From Trichosporon coremiiforme (lineage: Eukaryota; Basidiomycota; Tremellomycetes; Trichosporonales; Trichosporonaceae): a stretch of DNA of 64,000 nt. Positions 1-10,366 of the stretch are shown here, piece by piece (the stretch's first letter is position 1; the number at the start of each line of letters is the position of its first letter). The stretch spans positions 1,323,092 through 1,387,091 of the forward strand of contig BCJJ01000003.1 of NCBI GenBank assembly GCA_039545355.1. The letters run 5' to 3'. The notes under the pieces are model-generated. The model was given only the letters and a program-made list of their open reading frames with translations, did no database searches and had not been told where the DNA came from. The translations under genes and the position numbers were made by a program.

Positions 1-1575
1 ACGATACATGCATACGTAGCTAGTTGTCAAAATGACCAAGTTGTTATAGACTTTGAGATATACGCTTGGAGAGTTTGCAGCCGAACAACAGATAGCCACT
101 GAGAAGTGCCACAGACCGAGAGCGCCCGGCTCAGATCAGGCACAGATAGGCGACCTCATTCGTCGCGCCCTGCGGCTAAGTTGTTTTGAAGTCATTTGAC
201 CGAAGTTCCCCCGACGTCATATGCGAGCTGTATGTCTTGCGTCACACCATCGTAGCGCAGCTGGATGTTAAGGAGCTCTCTGCAACTGGTATCAAGTGGT
301 CAACGGAAAGGACGCCCTGGCTGTCAGGTGAGCAATGACAGCGCCAGGGAGCTGGGAGTCAGTCGAGGAAGACAGGAATGGATACTGTGCATGACATAAC
401 CGGAACGTCATAACTGCGGATGGAGGCGTCGATGATGCGTACAGTGATGGCGCACATGCACATCCAGATATCTGTTACCGGCGCACTGGCGGCCTTGGCT
501 CGCAAGGGGCCCACAGCCCGCAGTGACCCACAGAGAGTGACCGGACTCCGGTACGCCGAAGCGGTGTCTCTGCAGGGAGCATAGGTGAGGATGAGGGGGA
601 GCGAGGAAGGCGCGAGCGCGAGATCAGAAGGGAAGCATTGGCCGCTCAGAGCCTGGCCCGTTGCATGGCTGTCAGTGTGCGCCCAAAACATCCTTTCGCC
701 CTCGTCGGCTGCGCATGACAACACATCGCGCACCGGCGCTGTAGCGGTAAATGGCGAGTGGTGACAACCCCGCAGTCGCCGCTAATCTGGCACACCGCAG
801 ACTTGGCGCACGATGAGCTGCCCGCAGCGCCGTGCACCGTGCGTGAACATGTGCTTCTGCCACAACCCTGCATGCACGGTCCAGGCCCGTTGATTGTGCA
901 TGGCCGGATCCTCCCGCATCCGAGCCAGGATGGAGGCTGCCAGCTGCCTGGCTGGTGATCACGGGTGAATTGTCAGAGACGCTGAGGTGGGCTGGGCCTG
1001 AGGTGGGTTGACGGAGTCCCGAGGGCCGGAAGATCCACAGGTCGCCTCCGAGGCCAGCGTACGGGGCCACTAAGTTACCCCGCTCCTGATGACGGCGGTG
1101 GCTCAATGGGTGCAGCACATGGAAGGCCGTCGATGCTGATCGAGGTCGGGACGAGCAGGGAACCCGCACAGTCGGGTATACTCGGTGCGGTGGGGAGCGG
1201 CACCGTGGGAATGTGTGGGGTAAGGGTCGAGGGTGTGATTGCGGCCAATGAGCCTCGCTCGCAGCGTCCTCAGCCGGCGGAACTGGCAGTCCTCGACTGG
1301 GGCAGCAGCAGCTGCGTATTGCATACCGGCACGCGGCAGCTCACACTCACCACCGGCAACCCGAGCCCCGTACGCCCGTAAGCCCGTGACCCCGCACCGC
1401 ACCTGCGCGCCTCTCGCCTCGGCTCCCCCGGAACCAGAATCCACGTCCACCACCCGCACCCGCGCCTGCGACCGCACCTAGTCCCAGCTCGACTATATCG
1501 CTCTCACCCAACCGATATCTTGCTTTCACACTCTCCCTCTTCCCTCACCCTACCCCACCAAAACAAACAGTCACA
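1..1575. other. Intergenic / FBA1 upstream region
   Basis: No convincing coding sequence is visible. The open frames here are short, overlap on both strands and have no splice signals joining them into a sensible protein. The last 60 bases (about 1515-1570) are C/T-rich, as is common just before start codons of highly expressed fungal genes, and lead into the FBA1 start. Confidence 0.6.
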
Positions 1576-2845
1576 ATGGTCCTCAACCTCCCCGTACGTA
1601 CACTGCTGCACCTGCACCTCTGTCACGATCCGACCGCAGCGACGACCTGGCAAACACGCATCGCATCGATACTGCCTTCCCCGCCTTCCTCGCTGCGAAG
1701 CTCGTCGCTGGCAGTCGGTAAAGCTGGATCGTGAACATGACACAAGCGCTCTGCATACCCCTACAGTGATCTCGAACTAACGCATCAGGCTGGCGTCGTT
1801 ACTGGCAAGAACCTTCGTGCCCTCATGGCCGATGCCAAGAAGAACAAGGTGAGTACATAGCAGTTTGCCTGCCGGGGAAGACAGCTGGGAACCACGAAGT
1901 GTCTGCGGGACGAGATCGAGCGCAGTCGGCCAGACAGTCCGCTGTGTTTGCACACACATACTCTGCAGTCCGCTCAGATCTCAATGCGACCACCCCTCAG
2001 CACTCGCAGCCCCTCGGCCCTCCACCGAGCCAAGAGTAGTCTGGAGTGGGGAGCGGATAGCGGTGTGCGATGCCGCTCGTAGGAGCGGATTCGAGTTAGG
2101 ATGGTTCCCTGCATCTTCCCAAGCAAGCAGCGCATGCAGTGAAACTACAGCCAATGCTAACGCCCCCAGTACGCCATCCCTGTATGTCATCATAATGTCT
2201 AGTCCCCTCGATTTAAGCTGACCGTGTCTCCCCATTGGTTGAATTCCAAAACAGGCCATTGTGAGTTCCACGCATCCGGCATGTCCGGAATGTCACCGAT
2301 CGGCTATTCTGTACTGACGCGCGCCAGAACGTTACCTCGTCTTCCACCGTCAACGCCGCCCTCGAGGGTGCTCGTGACAACAAGGCCCCCATTATCCTCC
2401 AGCTCTCGCAGGGTGGCTCCGCCTTCTTCGGCGGCAAGGGTCTTGACAACGCCGACCAGAAGGCTTCGATCGCCGGTGCCATCGCTGGTGCCCACTACAT
2501 CCGCGCCATCGCCCCCGCCTACGGCATGTAAGTGTCTGGCGATGAGTCGGAGTTGCTCGCTTGCGATGAGCCGCACGAGCAGATTCTGCCTTCCAGCTCC
2601 CCAATCTGCCGCGCAGAACTGACCTCAGCCCCGTTGTCCTCCACACCGACCACTGCGCCAAGAAGCTCCTCCCCTGGTTCGACGGCATGCTCGCTGAGGA
2701 TGAGAAGTACTTCAAGGAGCACGGCGAGCCCCTCTTTTCCTCGCACATGCTTGACCTCTCCGAGGAGTCCAAGGAGGAGAACATCGCCCTCTGTGTCAAG
2801 TACTTCGAGCGCATGGCCAAGATCGACCAGTGGCTCGAGATGGAG

Positions 2846-2887
<42 letters not shown>

Positions 2888-3406
2888 GGTGTCGACAACG
2901 CCTCGCTCTACACCCAGCCCGAGGACGTCTTCGACGTCTACAAGGCCCTGAACGCCATCTCGCCCGACTTCTCGATCGCCGCCGCCTTCGGCAACGTCCA
3001 CGGTGTCTACAAGGTCGGCAACGTCGTCCTCTCGCCCCAGCTCCTCGAGAAGCACCAGCGCTACGCTGAGAAGGAGCTCGGCGCCCCCGAGGGCTCCAAG
3101 CCCATCTACCTCGTCTTCCACGGTGGCTCTGGCTCCACCAAGGACGAGATCGCCACCGCTGTCAAGAACGGTGTTGTCAAGATGAACGTCGACACCGACA
3201 CCCAGTGGGCTTACCTCGAGGGCATCCGTGACTTCATCCTCAAGAAGCAGGACTACCTCAAGACCCAGGTCGGCAACCCCGAGGGCGAGAGCAAGCCCAA
3301 CAAGAAGTACTACGACCCCCGTGTCTGGGTCCGTGAGGGTGAGAAGACCATGTCCAAGCGTGTCGCCGAGGCGTGCACCGACCTTGGTGACATCAACCGC
3401 GTCTAA
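1576..3406 (+). CDS. FBA1: Class II fructose-bisphosphate aldolase
   Basis: Cytosolic glycolytic and gluconeogenic enzyme that splits fructose-1,6-bisphosphate into dihydroxyacetone phosphate and glyceraldehyde-3-phosphate, using zinc. Six exons are inferred: 1576-1593, 1789-1848, 2170-2181, 2255-2260, 2328-2527 and 2629-3406, giving 357 residues, close to the usual 359 of yeast Fba1. The joined exons give the family motif YAIPAINVTSSST near residue 30. Other visible motifs are HTDHC (zinc-binding His), GNVHGVYK and VFHGGSGS, and the C-terminal substrate loop region. The coding part is strongly biased to C-ending codons, as expected for a very highly expressed gene. Exons 3 (12 bases) and 4 (6 bases) are micro-exons. 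The start is the first ATG after a C/T-rich leader and is needed for the N-terminus. Identity is certain; exon borders are very likely. Confidence 0.96.
2255..2260 (+). other. FBA1: 6-base micro-exon of FBA1 (Ala-Ile)
   Basis: GCCATT lies between an acceptor (AAAACAG) and a donor (GTGAGT). It supplies the AI of the invariant YAIPAINVTSSST aldolase segment, with YAIP coming from a separate 12-base exon at 2170-2181. Without it the aldolase core would lose two conserved residues. Confidence 0.85.
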
Positions 3407-6400
3407 ACAAAAGCGAAGCAAGAGATACTCTCTCGTAGGTAGCAGTAGGTTGCATCATGTGACAACATATAAAGTTTATCTGAGAGTGCAACGCCTAGCA
3501 GCACTGACTGTGGCTTCGAATAGGCTAGACTGAGCCGCGGCTGGGCTTCGAAAGCGTCTCGGAATGGTCGGATAGACAGGTGAGGAGCTGACCAGGTAAC
3601 GGTGACCGGGCAGGATCTGCGAGTCAGTCACGCCCTAGGTGTCGTTCGTGCGGCGCTTATCGAAGAAGGGTAGGAGCAGGTTGAGAGGGAAGAGGACGTC
3701 GCAACGGGGAATCATCGTGCCGTCTCCTCGGTGTCGATCGATCGGGCAATGGCCCCGATCACTGGGCAGAACTTGAGATAGAAAGCAAAGCGACAAGCAT
3801 CGGCATTCAACAACTGCACTTGTGAAGGTCGTGAAGAACGAAAGGGTGCACGGGATTGGCGAATTAGGAGACGTCCTACCGAGTGCGAGCAGTATGAGGG
3901 GACACACAGGGCACAGGGACCGTGCGGTGGCGGTGGGCGTTTCCTCATCGTCCTCGCGATCCTTTCCAGCTTCGTCCTGGTTGGATGCACGCCGGCTGGC
4001 TGGTAAGCATGATGGAATGTGAGGATGGAATGTGAGTGTTTTCTGGAATCGGCAGTGGGGTTAATCATGCCCGACGCGTGTCAGGGCGTCTCGAAGGGGA
4101 AGTGGGCTTGCTGACGGTCGCAGCAATGAGGCAGGTGTGTCCTGGCGCTGGTCAGGAGACCGCTGCCCCAGATACTCCAGCCGTCATATCCAGAGCAGGC
4201 AGATGGCTTAGGCGGATCTGGAATTGGGGCTGGTGACAGACAGGTGCGACTTTGCCCTTGCGACGTCTCCGCGATTGGCTGCGCCGATTCCAGATATAGA
4301 CGCACACCCCCAACCCAGCATTACCCGCCCGATCACCAACGAGAGCAACCAGAGAGGTCATCAAGCCTTTGTCTGCTCTGAAATGTCGAACTGGAACGAG
4401 AGTTCCCCACTCCGAACGTCAATATGTGCAGCTTGTAGCCTATAAGAGAGTCGAGAGGCAGAAATGCAGCATGCCGAGCGCCAGTACGTCGTGCCGGCGC
4501 CCCAACCGTGTCGTGTGAGACCGTGGCGCAAGGAGAACGAGGAACGTCTAAACCCAAATGCCTCGTCCAACCTTGCAGCGCCTCTCGATCGGGCTTCGTC
4601 TACTGTGGACCGACGCGGAGCGCCACGCCATGACTGATCGCTCGTGCCCTGGCAGATGAGGCAGGCAGAATGGCGCTCGGTCGTCCGCAATGTATGCACG
4701 AACACAAACACAAACACACACAAACGGGTGCGAGACGTCGTGTTTTTGTGTGTTCGACGCTCTGTGCGGAAGGCGAGCGAGATGGGAAATGAAGGGAAAA
4801 TCCGCTGGTTGGCGCCACTCGCGCCCTGGGACAATAACTGCGCTCGCTCATGAGGCGGTCAGGCGACCAATCTCTACCGAGTCCAGACAACTAGGCTGCT
4901 CCACGCCCGCAGCTGTTGAGGAGTGTGTGCATCCCGGAACAGTGGTACTTCTCGAACATCCCGGAGCAACAGGATCGCTGGAGTTCTGGTTCTGATGATC
5001 CGGACGAGACAGGATGCAACTGAGCCTTCGCTGCGGTGCGGTCTTGGCTCGGCGAGTCTAGGGTAGGATGTGTGCTTCCACGACCTTCCGGCCGACTCGG
5101 GGCAGGACTGCGGCACACACTACGCACAGCAAACCTTCCACGGACGGACTGTGGCCTGCGACTAACCTCGCCCTTCTGGAACGTAAACATGCCCCCCGGC
5201 CGCCCCGCAGCGTAGGTCAGCCACACTTCTGCTTACACCACTCCAGCCTTCAACTGCCATGTCGAGGCAACGTTCAACGCCCAGAAGAGTGGAACCTGTG
5301 GGCACAGATCCAACAACACGGCATGCACGGCGCCCGTGCCGCAGGAACGCACACACCGCTCACAGACACACGCTCTCCCTGGTGGCACTGTGGCGTCCCC
5401 AGTGCCTTAGTCCTAGACCTGCAGCCTGCAGCATGTCTTTCGTCGGTGGAGTCGGAGCGTCCGCGGTACACACACACACACATACACACCCCTGTGGCGT
5501 GAGGCACACATGGCGCTCAAACTCGCCAGGTCTCCGCTCCTCTGTCAAGCGCTCAGACATGCCGTGCGCTGACTCTGGTCATCTGCGCGCCACAGCTGCT
5601 TCTATTGTTTACGCAGTTCGCCCTCGTCACACACCTCGCGCACGGCATAGCAGGGTGTAGCAGAGACAGGGAGAGATAGGGGGGAAAACACAAGAGTACA
5701 CGGCCCGCGCGGTCGATGCGTCGCTCCTCCGTCGTCTCTCAGTCGTGCCGTTGTCCTGCCGCGCCGTCGTCGAACGTGCTGCCTTGTGCCTGGAGCAGCG
5801 TGTCGCTGTCGCTCTGTCGCTCTGCTTGTGCGCCGAACACAACTGCAAGAGTAATCTTTGTCTGTGCCCACTTGATATAAGCGCGACACGCCTGCTCGCC
5901 GCTCGCTTCCGCGCCCCTTCCCCTCCTGCTTGTTCATCCTCGTGCTCACCTTACGCTCACACGACTCTCGATTGCCCGGCAGCTCGCCCTGCCCATCAGC
6001 GCAGCTCCCAGCTCGCGAGTGATCAACATCAACACACCACTCAGCCCACACCCCAGCTCCACGGGTTCAGCCGAAACACCGACCCAGCGAGTCACGAAGT
6101 CCCGCCTCGCTGTGGAACGAGGAGGGAGAAAAACTGGATCGTTCAAAAACTCAGAACGACCCACCTGCCATAACACGGCAACCACGGATTCACTACGGAC
6201 ACTTGTAGCATCCACTCCCCTCTCTCGACGTTTCTGTTCCTGCTCCATTGTCGATTCCTCTTTCTCTCGCTCTCGACCGCTTCTCTCGGGTTTCGCTTGC
6301 TCCTGTTCTTCCCATCTTCTCCCGCACCAGCTCGCCCCAGAACGACGGATCCAGCACCAGACCCAAGGTTCCAACCGCGAGTGCAGACGAAGTTCCATCA

Positions 6401-6714
6401 AAAGTGCTTATCCGACTCTACGTCGCCGACCCGCCGCAACAGCAAGCGCGACATCAAAGCCCGCCCCGCTCCGGCTACTTACCCCTGTCTCGCCTTTCAA
6501 CAACGGCGCAGATCCCACGTTTCCTGGTTTGTTTGGCTCGCTGGCCTCCCAGTTTTCACCCTCTACGGCTGCCTGCGGGCACGAGAACCACGAGAAAACC
6601 AGCCCCCCAACTTGCCCCTCCATCCCCTCCTCTCCCCCGCACCAACATCAACACGGCGACAACCTGCCCCTCATCTCCGCCAGAGTCGACGGCACCCTCT
6701 CCCACCGATAGTCA
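3407..6714. other. Long intergenic region with simple repeats
   Basis: About 3.3 kb without a gene I can support. It contains an A/C simple repeat at 4701-4724 and a CA dinucleotide run at about 5468-5489. The last kilobase (about 5,700-6,714) is strongly C/T-rich on the plus strand, with many short upstream ATGs. It looks like promoter plus a long 5' leader of the small gene that starts at 6715. Confidence 0.5.
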
Positions 6715-7760
6715 ATGCCAGATACAGTCATGGGCGTCGAACTGAACTTGGTGAGTGTCTTCGTGCGGGGAGTCGTTGGTGTCAAGACTTTGTTTGTGTC
6801 GCTCCTCCCTGTGTTTCTCGAAGGGGATCTGACAGGGAGAAAGGGAGCGACAGGGGTACACACACAGGGAACAGGGAGGAAGAGCGCCGGAAGGGCTCGC
6901 GGCGCGCATGACCGCGGCATTCTCGGGGCAACACCTGCGAGGTGACAGAGTGAGGGAGGGCGAGCCAACGTCGCCAGAGTGGGTCCACAACGCCGCCTGC
7001 GCCGCTGCACACTGCCTGCACGCCGTCTAGCCCAGATGCGCACGACGTCGGCCGTGACCTCCGACCCCCCGATGTACAGGGGAGGATGGCGGAATGCAGA
7101 AAAGTTGAACGCCACACTCCGATCGACCCTACTCCCATCATCCCTGTGACCCTCATCGAACCCACTACGCCTGCGGAGCAGAAAGAGCACGCAAGATCAA
7201 GAGCTGACAGCCTAGCGAACAATCTTCAACCTATCGACGCCGCTCGAGACATGGGAGTGGCATACACTGTGGTCCAAGGTCGGGTCACATCTAGGCTCGC
7301 AAGGAGGTGAGTCGCTACAGCCCTTGCGGCGGAGACTGGCAGGAGCCTGGCAGGGTGCAGCAGAGGCTTGGGTGCTCGGGCCGTCGCTTCGTAATTTGTC
7401 ACGTCGCGGACTTTCTCGTTCAGACGCGGCAGACGGCGACAAGTAGAACCGTCAGAGCGGGCAGAGGAAGAGAAGGGGAACGAAGGTGCAGGGAGGGAGC
7501 TCAAAGCTGACGGCCCAGTGCACGCATTCCTCTTTGAGATCACGCCGGACATGACGTCGGCGCACCTCCGGACGTCGAACGAGTTCGCGCAGTGGTTCGA
7601 CGACGACATCACCATGTTCATCGGCGATGTGTCTCCAGGATGCGAGTGAGTGGTCTCGTCTAGTCAGCGCTAACCTCTCAGTGTGGACATCGACATGTTC
7701 TACGAGGACCATTCGCCCGCTTCGTCAGATTACGAGGAGGGTCCATACTGGCAGTACTAG
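6715..7760 (+). CDS. Small orphan protein, 110 residues
   Basis: I do not recognise this protein. Four exons fit by phase and splice sites: 6715-6750, 7216-7306, 7519-7645 and 7682-7760. The acceptors follow GCTGAC or GCTAAC branch-like sites, and the last intron is only 36 bases. The product is tryptophan- and acidic-rich. A middle part reads LETWEWHTLWSKVGSHL, followed by a segment FAQWFDDDITMFIGDVSPGC, and it ends in an acidic, tyrosine-rich tail (SSDYEEGPYWQY). No signal peptide or membrane segment is seen. The first intron (465 bases) is long for this genome, so an extra exon could be hidden inside it. The last three exons are better supported than the first. It converges on the phosphatase gene that ends at 7895. 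Confidence 0.5.
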
Positions 7761-7894
7761 TCGGTGCGCTCGTCAGTCACTCTCCTCCACCTCCAACCTT
7801 ACCTCCGCACCCCTACCTCCATCCTTAGCACCCTCAGCACCGCAGCACTTTGTATAGACTCATAGACCCTCCCTGTATGCACGTTATATCATAA

Positions 7895-9615
7895 TCACTC
7901 CAGGCCCAGCGCGGCAGAGTCGCCACTGCAAGCCGCGACCATGTCTCGCGGGATGATGCTGTCGAGATACCCGTCCAGCCTGTCCAGGGGGACCATGTCG
8001 AGGGTGCCGAGCGGCGTTGAGGTATTGAGCAGGTGGCCGGAGAAGAGTACACGCACGAAGGGCTTTCCGCCTTTGCGCCAGAGCTCGAAGACGACCTCGG
8101 AGCCCATACCTGGCCAACTCGGATACGCCATTTGGAGCACACCAAGGACGGGCGAGACGGACCCGTCGTGCGCGAAGCTGTCTGTCAGCTGCACATCTGG
8201 AATGAACTAGCTCACTTATGCCGGTACTTCACTGGCGATGTGGCCTCAGCGGCAGCGTGCAGGTTCGCCTGCAGCTCACGGAACCATACGCCCATCTTGA
8301 GCGCCGAGTACAGAGTTGAGTTCTCCGCGCCGCGCCATCGGTACGCGTACTCCCAGTTACCAAGCCGGTAGATAGTATCCGCGTCGTCCTGCGACACGCA
8401 CACATCGGTCGCATTGGCGCTGCACGGTAGGGCCTTCTGGTGGCACTGCTTCGCCGACAGGTTGTCGTACGGGCTGCGTGTCAGTTATCGGAGGAAGCGG
8501 GAAAAACGCACTGATCCCACGACGAACTCCAGCCGGCCGTGTCGTTCGGCTCGATACCAGACACACGGTTGAAGCGTTCCCTAAGCGCTGCCGACTTGTT
8601 GAGGTGCTCAGTCCACGCTGGATTTGAGCCCTCGTACGCCGAGCTGAGCTTGCTCGCGTAAGGACAAGCTGGAGTCAGTTTCGACGTCGCGTTATATAAA
8701 ACTCACAGAACTTGGGTTCGAGCGAGTCGTACATCTCGCTCTGGACCCAGGCAACATACTCTTCCGCATCAGGGTAGAGACCAGCGGCGAAGGCGCCCAG
8801 TGTTTGCGTGGTGATCACGTTGTTCGTGACGCGGAACGCATACTGCTCCGTCTCATTGGCGCAGGGAAGGAAGCCAAGCTTGTCCCGGTACACGGAGCCA
8901 AAGTCGACACCGTGCTGCCTGCTGTCGTCCAGGCCCGCACTTGTGATACCGGGGAACTGGCAAGTCGAGTTGCCGAAGCCGGGACCGACTTGCGAAGCGA
9001 AGGGGTTGAGCGCCGAGTGCTGCGCCTGCCAGTAGATCGGCGTCGTGGCGAAGTCAACTGCCTTGGCGTGGTGATACGGGCCAGAGCCCGAACAGTCCCA
9101 CTGCAGGTCAGCTTGGACGACGGCCATGCCTCAACGCATTGCAGAGGACGTACGTCGGTGTCTTCCTTGAAGAATGTGTTCGAGGCATACGGCGTCCGCT
9201 TGTGATGGCGCTGGATCACCTCGACGTACACCAGGTCGTAGCCATCCTGAGGGACCTGGTACTCCTCCGCACGGACATGCGGCATCGCGCACCCTGTGCG
9301 TCAGCTCAGCTTTGGCTGAGAGCCTACAGTTGTAGTCCCCATACTTGTAGTTGTCGGGAACGCCCGAAGTGCTGTAGATTCCGGGAGACCCTTCCCCTTC
9401 CAGGGCCCAGGTGAGGTTGAACCAAGAGTCCGAAGCTGCGGTCAGCTAACCATTCGCTGCGGGTTGGCGCACTCACCAGGTGGGTAATGAGACATGGTGA
9501 ACTCGTTGGAAGTGGTGGATCGTTCAAAGCCTAGAAGAGAGGTGACGTGATCACTCAACTGGAGGAAGACATCTTCACCGGTCACGGCATTCAGCAACGC
9601 CCACATGCCGGACAT
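7895..9615 (-). CDS. Histidine acid phosphatase (branch 2 histidine phosphatase)
   Basis: Phosphomonoesterase of the phytase/acid phosphatase superfamily. Seven exons are inferred (genomic order): 7895-8188, 8233-8473, 8512-8668, 8707-9100, 9154-9293, 9328-9435 and 9477-9495 or further. They encode 450 residues from the ATG at 9495, or 490 from the in-frame ATG at 9615. The catalytic histidine motif appears as IQRHHKRTPY, preceded by NWCAMPHVRAEEY, a pattern typical of a fungal clade of this family. The acid/base dipeptide is in FAHDGSVSPVL near the C-terminus. Several cysteines and N-glycosylation sequons (NST, NET, NKS, NDT) suggest an extracellular or vacuolar protein, yet neither possible start gives a clear signal peptide, so a first exon may be missing. 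The exact substrate cannot be told. The divergent transcription factor neighbour at 10,367 shares its upstream region. Confidence 0.85.
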
Positions 9616-10366
9616 AGTTTCATCTCCTGGCGACCAGTCGTGCGCCCGTTGCACACTGCGCGAGAGCAAGACGAGGGCTGGTCAGTGTTCAGCGAAACGT
9701 TCGTTCTGAATGGATGCGCAGAACACGTGCACCCTTGCTCTAAACGTTAGCGGTTACCTCGGAATTGGCCGCAATGTCCTGAGCCTCGTATCTTCATAGC
9801 GCCGAACAGCGTCAGGCGACCTTGACGTTCCGACAACGACGTTGCAGTCAAATGTGGGGGCCCCCGAAGAGACCGCAGAAGCAGGGGGACGAGCGAAACG
9901 GGGTCCCCAGCGAACACGAGCTCCGCAGAGCTTCCCGCGAAGTGCGACGAGCTCCAGTATCTGGCGGACTCTCGCTCAACTTACCTCGCTGCCGCCAGAG
10001 CCGAGGTTGCGATGCACGGTTGCGGAGTTGTGGAGCTAGTCGGTGACGTTTCTAGTTCGCAAGTGGTGCCGTGGAAACGAACATTGTACATCGGAGGAAG
10101 GCAAGAAATGGTTGCGCAGAAGCGAGAAGCAGATGCATACTCCGTCAACCGACGTCCAGTCGACGAAAGTTGCGTGATCGGCAGGTTCGGCAGGTTCACC
10201 GTGGGACGGCGCAAGGGGACCCTACATCGGACTTTTGCTCATGTCCGAGATAGATCTGCCTTCTTCAGCAACTCACTTGATTCCGTCCACAACAACCACC
10301 CGCAGCATTCACAATCCTTCCTCCGACTTACTACCTGCACATACATAGCGGCTGACGGCGAGCGCA
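9616..10366. other. Shared upstream region of divergent phosphatase and transcription factor genes
   Basis: About 750 bases between two divergent genes. It presumably holds both promoters. I see no clear TATA box and no convincing coding exon, although a missing 5' exon of the phosphatase could lie here. Confidence 0.45.

Noticed and set aside
2519..3421. 300-codon minus-strand frame opposite FBA1
   Set aside because: Mirrors the aldolase exon 6 frame; composition is typical of an antisense shadow.
4701..5489. CA- and ACAAAC-rich runs as possible telomere-like or CRISPR-like repeats
   Set aside because: They are plain microsatellites without spacers, unit conservation or chromosome-end context.
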